Source of the DNA: SAR202 cluster bacterium
Lineage (GTDB): Bacteria > Chloroflexota > Dehalococcoidia > Lucifugimonadales > VGZR01
DNA length: 55,444 nucleotides
Assembly: GCA_016872515.1 (NCBI GenBank)
Contig: VGZR01000015.1
Location: forward strand, 1-55,444
Direction of reading: 5' to 3'
Made by a program: the position numbers and the translations under genes. The notes under the pieces are model-generated. The model was not told the origin of the DNA. It saw nothing but the letters and a program-made list of their open reading frames with translations, and did no database searches. Positions 37,361 through 48,223 of the stretch are shown piece by piece. Every line of letters starts with the position of its first letter. Position 1 is the first letter of the stretch.

Positions 37361-38135
37361 GTGCGCTCCCCTTTGCGAGTGAGTCCATTATCCGGTCGGC
37401 GTACGCGAAGAAACGCTGGGAGCGTTCGACATCCGCATGTCTGGGACGGGGCAGGGCGATGGCGACGTCGTCCACGACGCGGCCCGGCTGGGAGGACATA
37501 ACGACGACGCGGTCCGAGAGCAGCACAGCCTCGGGGATGCTGTGGGTGACGAAGATGACGGTTTTTCGGGATTGTTCCCACAGCCGCAGAAGCTCGTAGC
37601 GCATGACGGTGCGGGTCATCTCGTCGAGGGCGCCGAGCGGCTCGTCCATGAGGAGGACGGATGGGTCGAAGGCGAGGGCGCGGGCCAGGGCGACGCGCTG
37701 CTTCATGCCGCCGGATAGCTGGTGCGGATGGTAGTCGCGGAAGTCGGCAAGGCCGACGGCGGTCAAAAGCCGCTCAGGCTCCGCGTGGCGCGCTTCGGAG
37801 CCTCTCGAGTTCATCTCAATCGGGAGGCGGATGTTCTCGATGACGGTGCGCCAGGGGAGCAGGGCTGGTTCCTGGAAGACGAAGCCGATGGTCTTGCGCC
37901 GCTGGGCCTCGGCGGGCAAAACGCCGTCCACGAGGATAGCGCCGGAGGTGGGCCGCAACAGGCCGCCGATGGCGCGCAGGAGTGTGGTTTTGCCAGCGCC
38001 GCTTGCGCCGATGACGGACACGAACTCGCCCCGCCCTACGGCGAGGTCAACGCCGGAGAGGGCGCGCAGGGTGCGGCGGCGGTCGGCGAAGACGTGGGTG
38101 AGGCCACGGACCGAGATGTGGGCGAAAGCGGTCAA
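37323..38135 (-). CDS. NitT/TauT-type ABC transporter ATP-binding protein
   Basis: 270 residues with Walker A GASGAGKTT, Q-loop FQEPALLPWRT, signature LSGGMKQRVALARAL, Walker B VLLMDEPLGALD and switch His in FVTHSIPEA. TTG start with GAGG close upstream. It is the first gene of the transporter operon; a TATCAT-like -10 may lie about 40 nt upstream. The C-terminus is Ala-rich and its coding sequence overlaps the permease. Confidence 0.95.
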   Translation of the reverse strand: MTAFAHISVRGLTHVFADRRRTLRALSGVDLAVGRGEFVSVIGASGAGKTTLLRAIGGLLRPTSGAILVDGVLPAEAQRRKTIGFVFQEPALLPWRTVIENIRLPIEMNSRGSEARHAEPERLLTAVGLADFRDYHPHQLSGGMKQRVALARALAFDPSVLLMDEPLGALDEMTRTVMRYELLRLWEQSRKTVIFVTHSIPEAVLLSDRVVVMSSQPGRVVDDVAIALPRPRHADVERSQRFFAYADRIMDSLAKGSALAPAAAQAAAGG

Positions 38136-38236
38136 GGACGCCTCGCTACTCAGATTGAGTCAGACGCGATGATGATACCACACATGACGGAGAGAGCGAT
38201 CTTCGCCGGAGAGTATGGCCAAGACGGAGGACGCGA

Positions 38237-39705
38237 CTACGGGTTGGGAGAGTCGAGGGAGACGCCGGTGTTCTCGGCAACCTTTTTGAAAAGGGTGCCC
38301 GCCACGTTGAGGCCGATCGGGGAGCCGCCGGAGTTGACCTCGTGGATAGCGCGCCGGACCTGCCCGGTGTCGGCGGTCTTCATGATGTAGCCGTCCGCGC
38401 CTGCGGCGATGGCTTCGGTGAGGAACTGCTCACCGTGGCCGCTGAGGATGAGCACTTGGGTTTCAGGCCAGCGGGCTTTTATCTGTTTGGTGGCTTCGAT
38501 GCCGCTGAGGCCAGGAAGCGTGATATCCATGACGATGACGTCCGGCCGCGCCTGTTCGAGGCGCTGGAGGGCGTCCTCGGCGGAGGCGGCGTCGCCGACG
38601 ACGGTGAGAGAGTCGTCGTCTTCTATGACGGCGCGAAGGGCGTCGAGGACGAAGGCGTGGTCCTCGACGATGAAGACGTTGATGTGTTGCGCTTCCTTCT
38701 TGTGCCCTGAGGCTGGCCCTTGGCCGCTGACAGCCGCCGGCCTTCCCTGCGTAGTAGTGTCTGCCTTGTGCCCAAGGTACCCACCAGAACCATTGACGAG
38801 GGCTGGCTTACCGTTGGTGGAGGGCGGTGGCATGTTCAGAGCTTGGGTCTGGCGGTCGCCTAGTTCAGCAGTCCGAGCGAGGACGGTAACGAGTTCGCCA
38901 GCACGCTGGTACCGGTCAACAGCGTCCCTGGCGAGTGCCTTAAGCAGGATTTGGCGAACTCCCGGAGGAAGAACCTGGGCGCCGTTGGCAGCATCGCTGG
39001 GGAAGCGCACGGGCTCGGTGACATGGGCGAGGGCTGTGGCGACAGGTGTGTCGGCTTGGAACGGCGCCCTGGCGAGCATCATCTCGTAGAGGAGAACTCC
39101 GAAGGCGTAAACGTCGCTGCGGGGTTCGGCTGGTTTGCCCAGGACGACCTCTGGAGCGATGTACTCTGGCGTGCCCAGAACGGACGTCTGGTTGCTGACA
39201 TAGGACTTGGCATCGAGCATGCGGGCGAGGCCGAGGTCGGCGAGGACGGGACGGCTCTGCCGGTGTCCATAAGGATGTTGCTGGGCTTCAGGTCGCTACG
39301 GACAACGCCCTGGGAGTGTGCGTAATCGAGGGCGTCGGCTAGCGGGGCGACGATGCGCATAACTGTTTGCACAGACAGCGGCCTACCGAGGTGGGCCTGG
39401 AGGGTGCCGCCGGCAATGAGTTCGGTGACGATGAAAACGTAGCCACTGTCCTGGCCGTAGTCATAGACCTTGATGATGCTCGGATGGGAGAGACGTGCAA
39501 CGGCGCGGGCTTCGTGCCGGAAACGCTCGACGAATGCCGGGCTTCGGGTCCGGTCGGGGGGAAGAACCTTGACAGCTACGTCGCGGCCCAACTCTGGGTC
39601 GCGTGCGCGGTGCACGCGGCCCGAACCGCCGCTGCCGATGGTCTCAAGCACCCTGTAGCGGCCCAGTGTGACTCCGAGCAGGTTGTACCTGTCATCGGAC
39701 GTCAT
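38237..39705 (-). pseudogene. Ser/Thr protein kinase fused to a REC domain, frameshifted
   Basis: The first frame (from 39705) has the Gly loop IGSGGSGRVHRA, catalytic Lys in DVAVKVL and VVRSDLKPSNIL, where the usual HRD has become RSD. The frame is lost near 39245. One missing base in a C run (top-strand GGG about 39248-39250) would restore DLGLARMLDAKS (a DLG variant of DFG) and then GTPEYIAPEV. After a linker, a receiver domain follows (VFIVEDHAFVLDAL, phosphoacceptor in VIVMDITLPG, IMKTADTGQVRRAI) with no output domain. Its ATG overlaps the response-regulator stop (ATGA). If the shift is a sequence error, the product is an unusual kinase-receiver fusion. Confidence 0.75.
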
Positions 39706-40480
39706 GGGGGTGCCGAGGTCAATGGGTTGCGTGAGACTAGCCTGTGGACTATGGCGCCCTTACCATCGCGTTGCATCACCAACTGCTCAGCGCTGGGAGC
39801 ATCGCATCGGTAGCCCACGCCCCAAACGGTGATGATGTGGCGGGGGTTGCGGGGATTGACCTCCAGCTTGGCGCGGAGGCTGGCGACGTCCCACTTGACC
39901 ACGTCCTGGGAGTAGTGCGGGGGTCCCATACGTTCTCTAGGATGTCGCGCACGGAACAGGTCCGCCCGGCGTGCTGGGCGAGGAACCAGAGGAGCCGGAA
40001 CTCGGTGGGCGTGAGGTCCATGGCCAGGCCGTTTATGCGGGCCTCGTGGCGGTCGAAGTCTATGTTGAGCATGGGATCGGCATAGCGCCGAGGCTCGCCG
40101 GTGGCCTGCTGGGAACGGGCGCGGCGCCGGAGGAGCGCGGCGATGCGGGCGAGGAACTCGTCCATCCCGACGGGCTTGACGATGTAGACATCGGCGCCGA
40201 GGTTGAGGCCTTCGAGCTTGCGCTGCTCCTCGCCAAGACTGGTGAGGAACATGATTGGGGCATCAGTGACCTCGCGGACGAGCTTGCATAACTCGAAGCC
40301 GTCCATCTGGGGCATCAGGATGTCGGCGACGATGACATCGGAGCGGGCCTGGTACACCTCTCTGAGGCCCTCGATGCCGTTGGCCGCGGAGCGGGGCGCA
40401 TAGCCGGCTTCTTCGAGCCAGGTCGTCAGAAGTTCTCGGACCGGGGCCTCGTCTTCGACAATGAGCACTGTGTCGGGCAT
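39702..40480 (-). pseudogene. OmpR/PhoB-type response regulator, frameshifted
   Basis: The receiver domain is intact: LIVEDEAPVREL, phosphoacceptor Asp in VIVADILMPQMDG, FLTS and YIVKPVGMDEF. The winged-helix domain begins with LNIDFDRHEARING and LTPTEFRLLWFLAQHAGRTC. The frame is lost at VWDP, at a run of five G (top strand 39919-39923), and resumes as HYSQDVVKWDVASLRAKLEV and HIITVWGVGYRC. A one-base insertion or two-base deletion in the run restores a normal regulator of about 258 residues. A homopolymer error is a serious possibility. It follows the histidine kinase and is coupled to the kinase-REC gene. Confidence 0.8.
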
Positions 40481-40513
40481 AGTCTTCTCCCTCGCATGGC
40501 CGTTTGGTCTAGT

Positions 40514-42010
40514 TTAGCGTTGACCGGCGCCGGCGGCTACCTGTTCAGGCGCTGGCGACACCTGGGTTTCCTGCTCTATCTGTGCTGACACAGGGACGGT
40601 GATCCAGACTGTGGTCCCCTTGTTCTCCTGGCTGTCCAGCTTAATCTCACCCTTGTGAGCAGTGATGATCTTGGGGCAGATGAAGAGGGCCAAGCCTGTA
40701 CCCTTGCCAACCTCTTTGGTGGTGAAGAAGGGCTCGAAGATGCGGTCCTTGATGGCCGCGGGGATGCCGCTGCCGTCGTCGCGGACGTAGGCTTTGACGA
40801 CGCCGTCCGCGGCAGAGCAGCCGACGGTGATGTTGCCGTTGCCCTTGGTGGCGTCAATAGCGTTGGTGAGCAGATTGACGAAGACCTGCTGCAGCTGCGG
40901 GCGGATACCGCGGATGGAGGGGACTTGGGCGTAGTCGCGCAGGACGCCGACGCTGCTCTTATTGAGCCTAATGCTGACCAAGGCGAGCGAGTCTTCAATC
41001 ACCTCCGAGAGCTGGACCTCTTTGACCTCGTCGGTGGCGCGGGCGTGTTCGAGGAGGCGGCGGACGATCCTGGAGATGTGTTGTGGCATCTCCTGTATCG
41101 TCTCGACGTACTCCTTGGCCTTGTCGCTGCGCAGGTGCTCTTCGGGGTTCTTCAACATAAGCTCAGCCCGGCCAGCGATGGCGAAGACCGGGTTGTTGAT
41201 CTCGTGAGCGAAGCCAGCAGCGAGGGTACCGGCGCTGGCCATCTTAGCCGACTGGATAAGCTGAGCCTGAAGATCGCGCAGCTCCTTGAGTCGATTCTCC
41301 AACTCCTCGGCCAGGCGGGCCTTCTCGTTGGCGGCCTGAAGGCTCCAGCGCAGAGCGGCGTGGGCCATTACGGTGGGGATGAGGATGATGAACAGGCTCC
41401 ACCAGACCTGGGCCACAAGGACGGCAGCAGTAAGGCCGAGGGCCAGCATGCCGCCTTCCTGAGCGGTCTCGAGGGCGTAGGCGCGGTCCCAGGGCTTCCA
41501 GTAGCCCATGCCCTTGCGGATGGTGACCATGCCGGCGACCATGCCGACATTGACGACGTGGAGGACGGCGCCGGTGACGATGGCGGCCATGATGGGCCCG
41601 CCGGTGAGGCCGATGGTGGCGCCGTCGGGCATGAGGCCGTAGAACACCATGCCCGCGCTGGCGGCGGCGACGCCTGCAACGCCGGTGTTGAAGGCCATGG
41701 CCCTGGCCGGCGCATTGATCAGGAACTCGGTGATGAGCGTGCCGACGACGGCGACTCCCGCCGCTTCAGCAGGATGTAGAAGCAGCGCCGCCATGAAAAT
41801 GGGGACGGTGTGCAGCGACGCCCTAGCCTGACGTGAAAGTTCGATGGGGAACCGTCCCGTCGCGATGACCATAAGCGTGAGCGCCGGCGTCAGCCACATG
41901 TCCGCAGTGCGGAGCGTGAGCGGCCAATGCGGACCTGCTGCGGCGACCAAAACCGCGCCCAACATCACGACCCAGGTTATGAACACCCAGGTCCGAGCTC
42001 TTACCGACAT
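40514..42010 (-). CDS. Membrane sensor histidine kinase
   Basis: About 498 residues from the ATG at 42010. The N-terminal half carries about seven to eight membrane helices (a MASE-like sensor). A coiled-coil linker (NEKARLAEELENRLKELRDL) follows, then a phosphoacceptor His in AGFAHEINNPVFAIAG, N box LLTNAIDATKGNG, G1 DDGSGIP, F box FEPFFTTKEVG and G2 GKGTGLALFI. The HEINNP motif is typical of the HisKA group. An upstream in-frame start (42067) adds 19 residues that look unstructured. It lies 34 nt upstream of the response regulator. Confidence 0.92.
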   Translation of the reverse strand: MSVRARTWVFITWVVMLGAVLVAAAGPHWPLTLRTADMWLTPALTLMVIATGRFPIELSRQARASLHTVPIFMAALLLHPAEAAGVAVVGTLITEFLINAPARAMAFNTGVAGVAAASAGMVFYGLMPDGATIGLTGGPIMAAIVTGAVLHVVNVGMVAGMVTIRKGMGYWKPWDRAYALETAQEGGMLALGLTAAVLVAQVWWSLFIILIPTVMAHAALRWSLQAANEKARLAEELENRLKELRDLQAQLIQSAKMASAGTLAAGFAHEINNPVFAIAGRAELMLKNPEEHLRSDKAKEYVETIQEMPQHISRIVRRLLEHARATDEVKEVQLSEVIEDSLALVSIRLNKSSVGVLRDYAQVPSIRGIRPQLQQVFVNLLTNAIDATKGNGNITVGCSAADGVVKAYVRDDGSGIPAAIKDRIFEPFFTTKEVGKGTGLALFICPKIITAHKGEIKLDSQENKGTTVWITVPVSAQIEQETQVSPAPEQVAAGAGQR

Positions 42011-42085
42011 GCGAACCCTACCAATCTCATTCCGTTGCGTTAAGGATCCGCGCCCACCGAGTTTCAAGCGAAGTCGATCCCAGGG

Positions 42086-42545
42086 TTAGTCGTCATCGTC
42101 AGGCAGGTCGCAGTTGAGTTTCTTGTTAGCATGCCCCTTGCATGTTTCCTGGGCATCCTCTGATTGCACCGTGGCAACGATTCGGAACTTACCCTGGGCC
42201 GATACGAGCACAGTCACATACATGTCGTCCAGGTCTTCGTGTTCCTGGAAGGATGTGATGCTCGTTACCGAGCAGTCGTCTGGGCCGGCAACGGTCTAGG
42301 ACAGCAGCTCGTAATCGGCGCCTTCCGGGACATGGAACGTCACCTGGTAGGGGCCGTTCACTTTGCACCACTGGTTGGGCGGCACTGCGACCGTTACGTT
42401 GTATTGAACGCCATCAATAACCACCACGGGATCCATGCGGCTCCAACGGAGACCGCCATAGGCGACAGGGACGGCGGCCAATAGGAGCAGGAGCGCCCCC
42501 CGCGGCTCCGATGATTTTCAACTTCCTCGATGTGAACTTAGACAT
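42086..42545 (-). pseudogene. Exported protein of unknown function, broken
   Basis: From ATG 42545 (GGAGGA 8 nt upstream) the frame gives MSKFTSRKLKIIGAAG, then shifts at a run of six C on the top strand (42496-42501). With one base removed it continues ALLLLLAAVPVAYGGLRWSR, a signal anchor, and VVIDGVQYNVTVAVPPNQW. A TAG at the end of the block DYELLS interrupts it. Beyond, TVAGPDDCSVTSITSFQEHE to ETCKGHANKKLNCDLPDDDD still reads as protein, to a TAA at 42086-42088. About 150 residues in all, with four cysteines that could form disulfides outside the cell. No family is recognised. Confidence 0.6.
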
Positions 42546-42573
42546 GGCGTATGTCCTCCTCCATGCAAGACTC

Positions 42574-42765
42574 TTAGCTAGTCGTCCCCATCGCCGCCGC
42601 CGGACGCCGTTGAGTCATCACCGGAGTTTGGGAGGCTTCGTCTTGCTGTGGCTCGCCCTCCGGCGTCTGGGCGTAGCCCACCGGCGTGTTCGCGGCCCAG
42701 ACAAAGAGTGCAACGGTGAGAAGGGCCAGGACAGAAAAACGGGGAGAACGAAGAAACCGGAGCAT
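42574..42765 (-). CDS. Small secreted protein
   Basis: 63 residues: a basic start MLRFLRSPR, a hydrophobic core (about 11-24) and a cleavage-like site near GYAQ-TPEG, leaving a 30-residue polar tail rich in Gln, Pro and Thr. The ATG at 42765 has GGAGG 7 nt upstream; the longer upstream frame is not supported. It is the first gene of the signalling operon, directly downstream of a strong promoter, and could be a signal or accessory for the sensor kinase; that role is inference. Confidence 0.6.
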   Translation of the reverse strand: MLRFLRSPRFSVLALLTVALFVWAANTPVGYAQTPEGEPQQDEASQTPVMTQRRPAAAMGTTS

Positions 42766-42851
42766 CTGACGACCTCCAAGACGATTGGACAAATGTGGCA
42801 TCCGTCCCCGACTCAAGGACCGGAAACCACCTTCAGATGCAGGCGGCAGGG

Positions 42852-42880
42852 AATGTAGCATGAGTGAAAAATGGCGTCAA
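42852..42880 (-). promoter_or_regulatory. Promoter of the signalling operon
   Basis: On the minus strand: TTGACG (42875-42880), 17-nt spacer, TACATT (42852-42857). It precedes the small secreted protein gene by 86 nt and likely drives the kinase and regulator genes. Confidence 0.6.
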
Positions 42881-43016
42881 CGCCGGATCGTTAACACGCA
42901 GCGTACGCCGTCCACCGCCCGGAGGCACGGCGTCAGCTCTTCGAAGCCACGAGCGCGGCCTCACTTTGGGGCGAGGGAGAAGGACGAAAGATGGTCGGGG
43001 GCTTAACTAGCCCTAA

Positions 43017-43856
43017 CTAAGAGGAGGCAGCGCTCTCTGCGAGGGCCTGCTTGACGCCTGCGGCGATGTGCTCGTACTCCTTGCGGACGTCCTTGCCGGT
43101 GAGCACGGCGGGCTTGGAGGTGTCGCGGTAGTCCTTGCGCATCTGGGTGCGGCCGAGGAAGCGCAAGCCCATCTCGGCGGCGAGGGCTTCGCCGCCGCCG
43201 GAGCCGAACATGTCGCCTGAGAAGTTTTCGACGATGCCTAGGACGTTGATCTTGAGGGTCTTGATCATGTTGATGGAGCGCTCGGCGTCCACGATGGCGA
43301 GCTCCTGGGGCGTGGTGACGACGACGAAGCCGTCCATGCTCAGGGTCTGCATGACGGTCAGGGGGGCGTCGGAGGTGCCGGGGGGCAAGTCCGCGATGAG
43401 GTAGTCGAGTTCGCCCCAGTCGGTGGCCTGGAGGAGCTGCTGGATGGCGTTGTGGACCATGGGGCCGCGCCAGATGATGGCCTCGTCTTCCTTCTGCTGG
43501 AAGAAGGCCATGGACATGACCTTGACGCCGAAACGCTCGGGCGGGGTCATGCGGTTGTCCTCGCTGGCGACGGGCGGCTCATATAACTTCATGGCGCGGA
43601 CGACGTTGGGGCAGTCTATGTCCACGTCGAGGATGCCAACCTTTGCGCCCTCTTGCGCGAGGGTTACGGCGAGGTTGACAGCGACGGTGGTCTTGCCGAC
43701 GCCGCCCTTGCCACTGTAAACGCCGACCTGGTGCTTGACCTTGGCGAGAGCGCCGGAGATGGCGCGGCGCTGCTCGAACTGGCGCTTCATGGCCTCGATG
43801 CGTGCCCGTGCCTGGGCGGCCTGGGGATTCGGGTTCAGTTGTTGCTGCTGGGTCAT
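43017..43856 (-). CDS. Mrp/NBP35-type P-loop ATPase lacking the CxxC motif
   Basis: 279 residues. Deviant Walker A with YSGKGGVGKTTVAVNLAVTL, GILDVDIDCPNVV, DYLIADLPPGTSDAPLTVMQ and the conserved VENFSGD are those of the Mrp/ApbC iron-sulfur carrier family. In classical Mrp a CxxC pair follows VENMS; here the chain goes directly to MFGSGGGEALA, and the only cysteine is in DCPNVV. It may therefore bind no bridging cluster or act on other cargo. Its usual N-terminal DUF59 domain is encoded separately upstream (44036-44350). No clear Shine-Dalgarno. Confidence 0.9.
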   Translation of the reverse strand: MTQQQQLNPNPQAAQARARIEAMKRQFEQRRAISGALAKVKHQVGVYSGKGGVGKTTVAVNLAVTLAQEGAKVGILDVDIDCPNVVRAMKLYEPPVASEDNRMTPPERFGVKVMSMAFFQQKEDEAIIWRGPMVHNAIQQLLQATDWGELDYLIADLPPGTSDAPLTVMQTLSMDGFVVVTTPQELAIVDAERSINMIKTLKINVLGIVENFSGDMFGSGGGEALAAEMGLRFLGRTQMRKDYRDTSKPAVLTGKDVRKEYEHIAAGVKQALAESAASS

Positions 43857-43888
43857 CTTTTGAACTAGCCTTCGTTTAGGGGACTAAG

Positions 43889-43950
43889 CTTCACCCTCAC
43901 CTCTTCGGCCCCGTTGCGGGGCCGAAGGTCCTCCCCCCTCGAGGGGGAGA
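43889..43950. repeat. Palindromic repeat, CTTCACCCTCACC family, copy 3
   Basis: CTTCACCCTCACC, then a 10-bp hairpin TTCGGCCCCG/CGGGGCCGAA (43904-43913 with 43917-43926), then CTCCCCC/GGGGGAG (43931-43937 with 43943-43949) around a CTCGA centre. It lies between DUF59 and the Mrp ATPase gene. Confidence 0.8.
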
Positions 43951-43982
43951 AGGTATTACCACCCGCGCCACCGTGCCTAAGC

Positions 43983-44011
43983 GTAGGGGCGGGTTTGAAA
44001 CCCGCCCCTAC
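43983..44011. repeat. Perfect palindrome, GTAGGGGCG-type repeat
   Basis: GTAGGGGCGGGTTT (43983-43996) pairs exactly with 43998-44011 across a single G. The same GTAGGGGCG left end occurs at the palindrome after the SDR remnant (10452-10474). Confidence 0.75.
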
Positions 44012-44035
44012 AAAGATATCACTACCGAACCCCGC

Positions 44036-44350
44036 CTAGTCGAGGCCGAGGAGGGCCTTGCCTTCGGGCGTGATGAGGTCGGGCGACCACGGCGGGTCAT
44101 AGACCATCTCTACGTGGACATCCTCGACGCCGTCCAGCTCGGCGACGCGCCATTCGGCCTGCTGGCCGATGTAGGGGCCCATGCCGCAGCCGGGAAAGGT
44201 TAGGGTCATCTTGATGTTGACGACGCCCTTCTCGACCTCGCAGCCGTACACGAGGCCGAGGTCCACCACGTTGACGGGAATCTCGGGGTCGAATACGTCT
44301 TTGAGAGCTTCGAGTACCTGTTCTTTTGTGACGGTGGCAGTCTCGGCCAT
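44036..44350 (-). CDS. DUF59/MIP18-family (PaaD/SufT-like) iron-sulfur assembly protein
   Basis: 104 residues: VLEALKDVFDPEIPVNVVDL, GLVYGCEVEKGVVNIKMTLT, FPGCGMGPYIG. This is the MIP18/DUF59 fold, linked to Fe-S cluster assembly, with the conserved DPEIP-NVVDLGLVY and a Cys in FPGCGMG. Its C-terminal VEMVYDPPWSPDLITPEGK is typical of the SufT branch. ATG with GGAGG 7 nt upstream; the long frame extending further upstream is spurious. It precedes the Mrp-type ATPase by about 180 nt, and the pair corresponds to the two domains fused in many Mrp proteins. Confidence 0.92.
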   Translation of the reverse strand: MAETATVTKEQVLEALKDVFDPEIPVNVVDLGLVYGCEVEKGVVNIKMTLTFPGCGMGPYIGQQAEWRVAELDGVEDVHVEMVYDPPWSPDLITPEGKALLGLD

Positions 44351-44418
44351 GGTCTTGCCTCCGGGTACACTTACCCAGTTATTGTAGCAGGTCAATCCCC
44401 CCAGTTTCACCAGTGCCG

Positions 44419-45828
44419 TTACAGCGGCGGGCGGCGGCTTCGGCCCTCGGCGGCGCGCTCGAGGGCGGCCCCGACACGCAGAATGGTGCTTTCGGTGAAG
44501 TGAGGGCCGATGAGCTGCACGCCGATGGGCAGGCGGCCGTCGCGGCTCCAGCCGAAGGGGACGGACAGCGCGGGCGAGCCGGTCATGTCCCAGTTGGAGG
44601 TGTTCTTGGAGACGTGGAAGAATGGGGTGGTCTTGCCGTCCACGTTGAGGGGCTTGCCGCCGTGTGGCGGGGCCGCGACCGTGGAGGACGGGCCGATGAG
44701 CACGTCGTACTTGCTGAAGAAGGCCATGGCGTCGCGTCTGAGCTCGCCGATATAGTCGAACTCGATGGTGAGGTACTGCTCGAAGGTGGGCAGGTCCCAC
44801 TCCAGGATGAACTTCGTGTTGTGGCAAAGCTCGGACTCATGGCCCTTGATGACCGGCCTGGCGAACCGGACAGTATCCATGAGCATGACCTTCAGACCCT
44901 CCTGGAGGTAGTCGCGCTTGCGGAGCCAGGGAAGCTCGACCTGCTCTACGGCGCAACCCTGCTCGCCCAGGGCCGCAGTGGCCTTCGTGATGACCGCCTG
45001 CACCTCCTTGGCGACGGGTGCGTAACCGTCCTCGGGGCTGAACGCGATGCGCAGCTTTGACAGCGGGGCGTCGAGGTCGGGCAGCGCAGGCACCGGCACA
45101 GGCACGGCATAGGGGTCATGGCCGTCGGCGCCGGCGATGGACTTGAGGATGAGGGCGTTGTCGCGGACAGTGCGGGTCATGGGGCCGATGTGCATGTAGC
45201 GCAGCATCGCCGCAGGGTTGTGGCCGGTGAGGGGCACACGGCCGTGGGTCGGCTTGAACCCAACGACGCCGCAGAAGGTGGCCGGGACGCGGATGGAGCC
45301 GCCTACATCGCTCCCGACCTCGAAGGGCGTCATGCCGGAGGCGAGAGCGGCAGCCGCTCCGCCGCTGGAGCCGGCGGGGGTGCGGGCCAGGTCCCAGGGG
45401 TTGTTGGTCTGGCCGAAGACGCGGTTGCGGCTCTCGGCGTCCATCGCGAACTCAGGGGTGTTGCTCTTGCCGACGAGGATGGCGCCGGCCCTCTTGAGGC
45501 GGGCGGCGACGGTGGAGTCGGTCTTGGGGACGTTGTTCTTGTAGATGAGTGAGCCAACGGTGGTGCGGACGCCGGCGGTGTCGAAGGTGTCCTTGAGGGT
45601 GAAGGGAACGCCGTGCAACGGGCCGAGCTTCTTGCCGGACATGACGGCCTGCTCGGCGGCCTGCGCGCGGTCCATGGCGTCCTCGGTGAAGGTGAGGACA
45701 GAGTTGACCTTGGGGTTGACGGCGGCGATTCGGTCGAGGTGGGCTTGGAGCACCTCGACGGGCGAAACCATTTTGTTGCGGATGAGCTCAGCGAGCTCGG
45801 TCGTGTCTTTCCAGAAGAGGTCTTTCAT
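44419..45828 (-). CDS. Amidase signature family protein
   Basis: 469-residue amidase. The Ser-cisSer-Lys triad region is complete: Lys in PFTLKDTFDTAG, the Gly/Ser-rich ARTPAGSSGGAAAAL and nucleophile Ser in VGSDVGGSIRVPA. DIGPMTRTV-like HIGPMTRTVRD follows. Substrate is unknown; the gene is not adjacent to gatB or gatC, so it is unlikely to be GatA. ATG at 45828 with AAGGAG 5 nt upstream; the upstream part of the frame is not supported. Confidence 0.92.
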   Translation of the reverse strand: MKDLFWKDTTELAELIRNKMVSPVEVLQAHLDRIAAVNPKVNSVLTFTEDAMDRAQAAEQAVMSGKKLGPLHGVPFTLKDTFDTAGVRTTVGSLIYKNNVPKTDSTVAARLKRAGAILVGKSNTPEFAMDAESRNRVFGQTNNPWDLARTPAGSSGGAAAALASGMTPFEVGSDVGGSIRVPATFCGVVGFKPTHGRVPLTGHNPAAMLRYMHIGPMTRTVRDNALILKSIAGADGHDPYAVPVPVPALPDLDAPLSKLRIAFSPEDGYAPVAKEVQAVITKATAALGEQGCAVEQVELPWLRKRDYLQEGLKVMLMDTVRFARPVIKGHESELCHNTKFILEWDLPTFEQYLTIEFDYIGELRRDAMAFFSKYDVLIGPSSTVAAPPHGGKPLNVDGKTTPFFHVSKNTSNWDMTGSPALSVPFGWSRDGRLPIGVQLIGPHFTESTILRVGAALERAAEGRSRRPPL

Positions 45829-45940
45829 GAAGACTCCTTGTGTGCAGCGTTCTGGATGCGCCGGTGCATGGTAGCAGGTGGAGGGGCTCACGCGTCTGTA
45901 TTCCAAAAAGGGGGGAGGGGGAAATTCAGACGAGGAGTTG

Positions 45941-46002
45941 GTTCACCCTCACCCTTTGGCCTCGTCCGCCTCGGCCTAAGACCTCTCCCATCGAGGGAGA
46001 GG
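45941..46002. repeat. Palindromic repeat, CTTCACCCTCACC family, copy 4
   Basis: GTTCACCCTCACC, imperfect hairpin CTTTGGCC/GGCCTAAG, then CCTCTCCC/GGGAGAGG (45982-45989 with 45995-46002). It lies between amidase and the 3' end of uvrB. Confidence 0.8.
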
Positions 46003-46027
46003 ACATGAACGCCACTCCCCTATACTC

Positions 46028-48004
<1,977 letters not shown>

Positions 48005-48223
48005 GAGGCAAATGGCCTACGGATAGAGGATTGGGTCAAGGACATTATAGAAGAAAGACGTGGGAAGGCCTTAAGGCTATCCCTAACGGCACAGGCAAGG
48101 ATTGCCGCCCTGAGTCAGGGGGTCTCACATTGCCGCTGCACATGGGAGCACCGGCCATTTCGAGCAGGAGCACCGGCAATCCCAGCTACCACTAACCGTC
48201 AGGAACCTCCATGAGAACCGTCA
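48005..48223. other. Intergenic region without a recognised gene
   Basis: About 220 bases upstream of uvrB and downstream of the FG-GAP gene. Apart from the TATAAT at 48044-48049 I see no gene or strong structure. Confidence 0.4.

Noticed and set aside
44351-44827. Long upstream extension of the DUF59 frame
   Set aside because: It is antisense-like and out of frame relative to the intact amidase gene it overlaps; the ATG at 44350 has a good ribosome-binding site.
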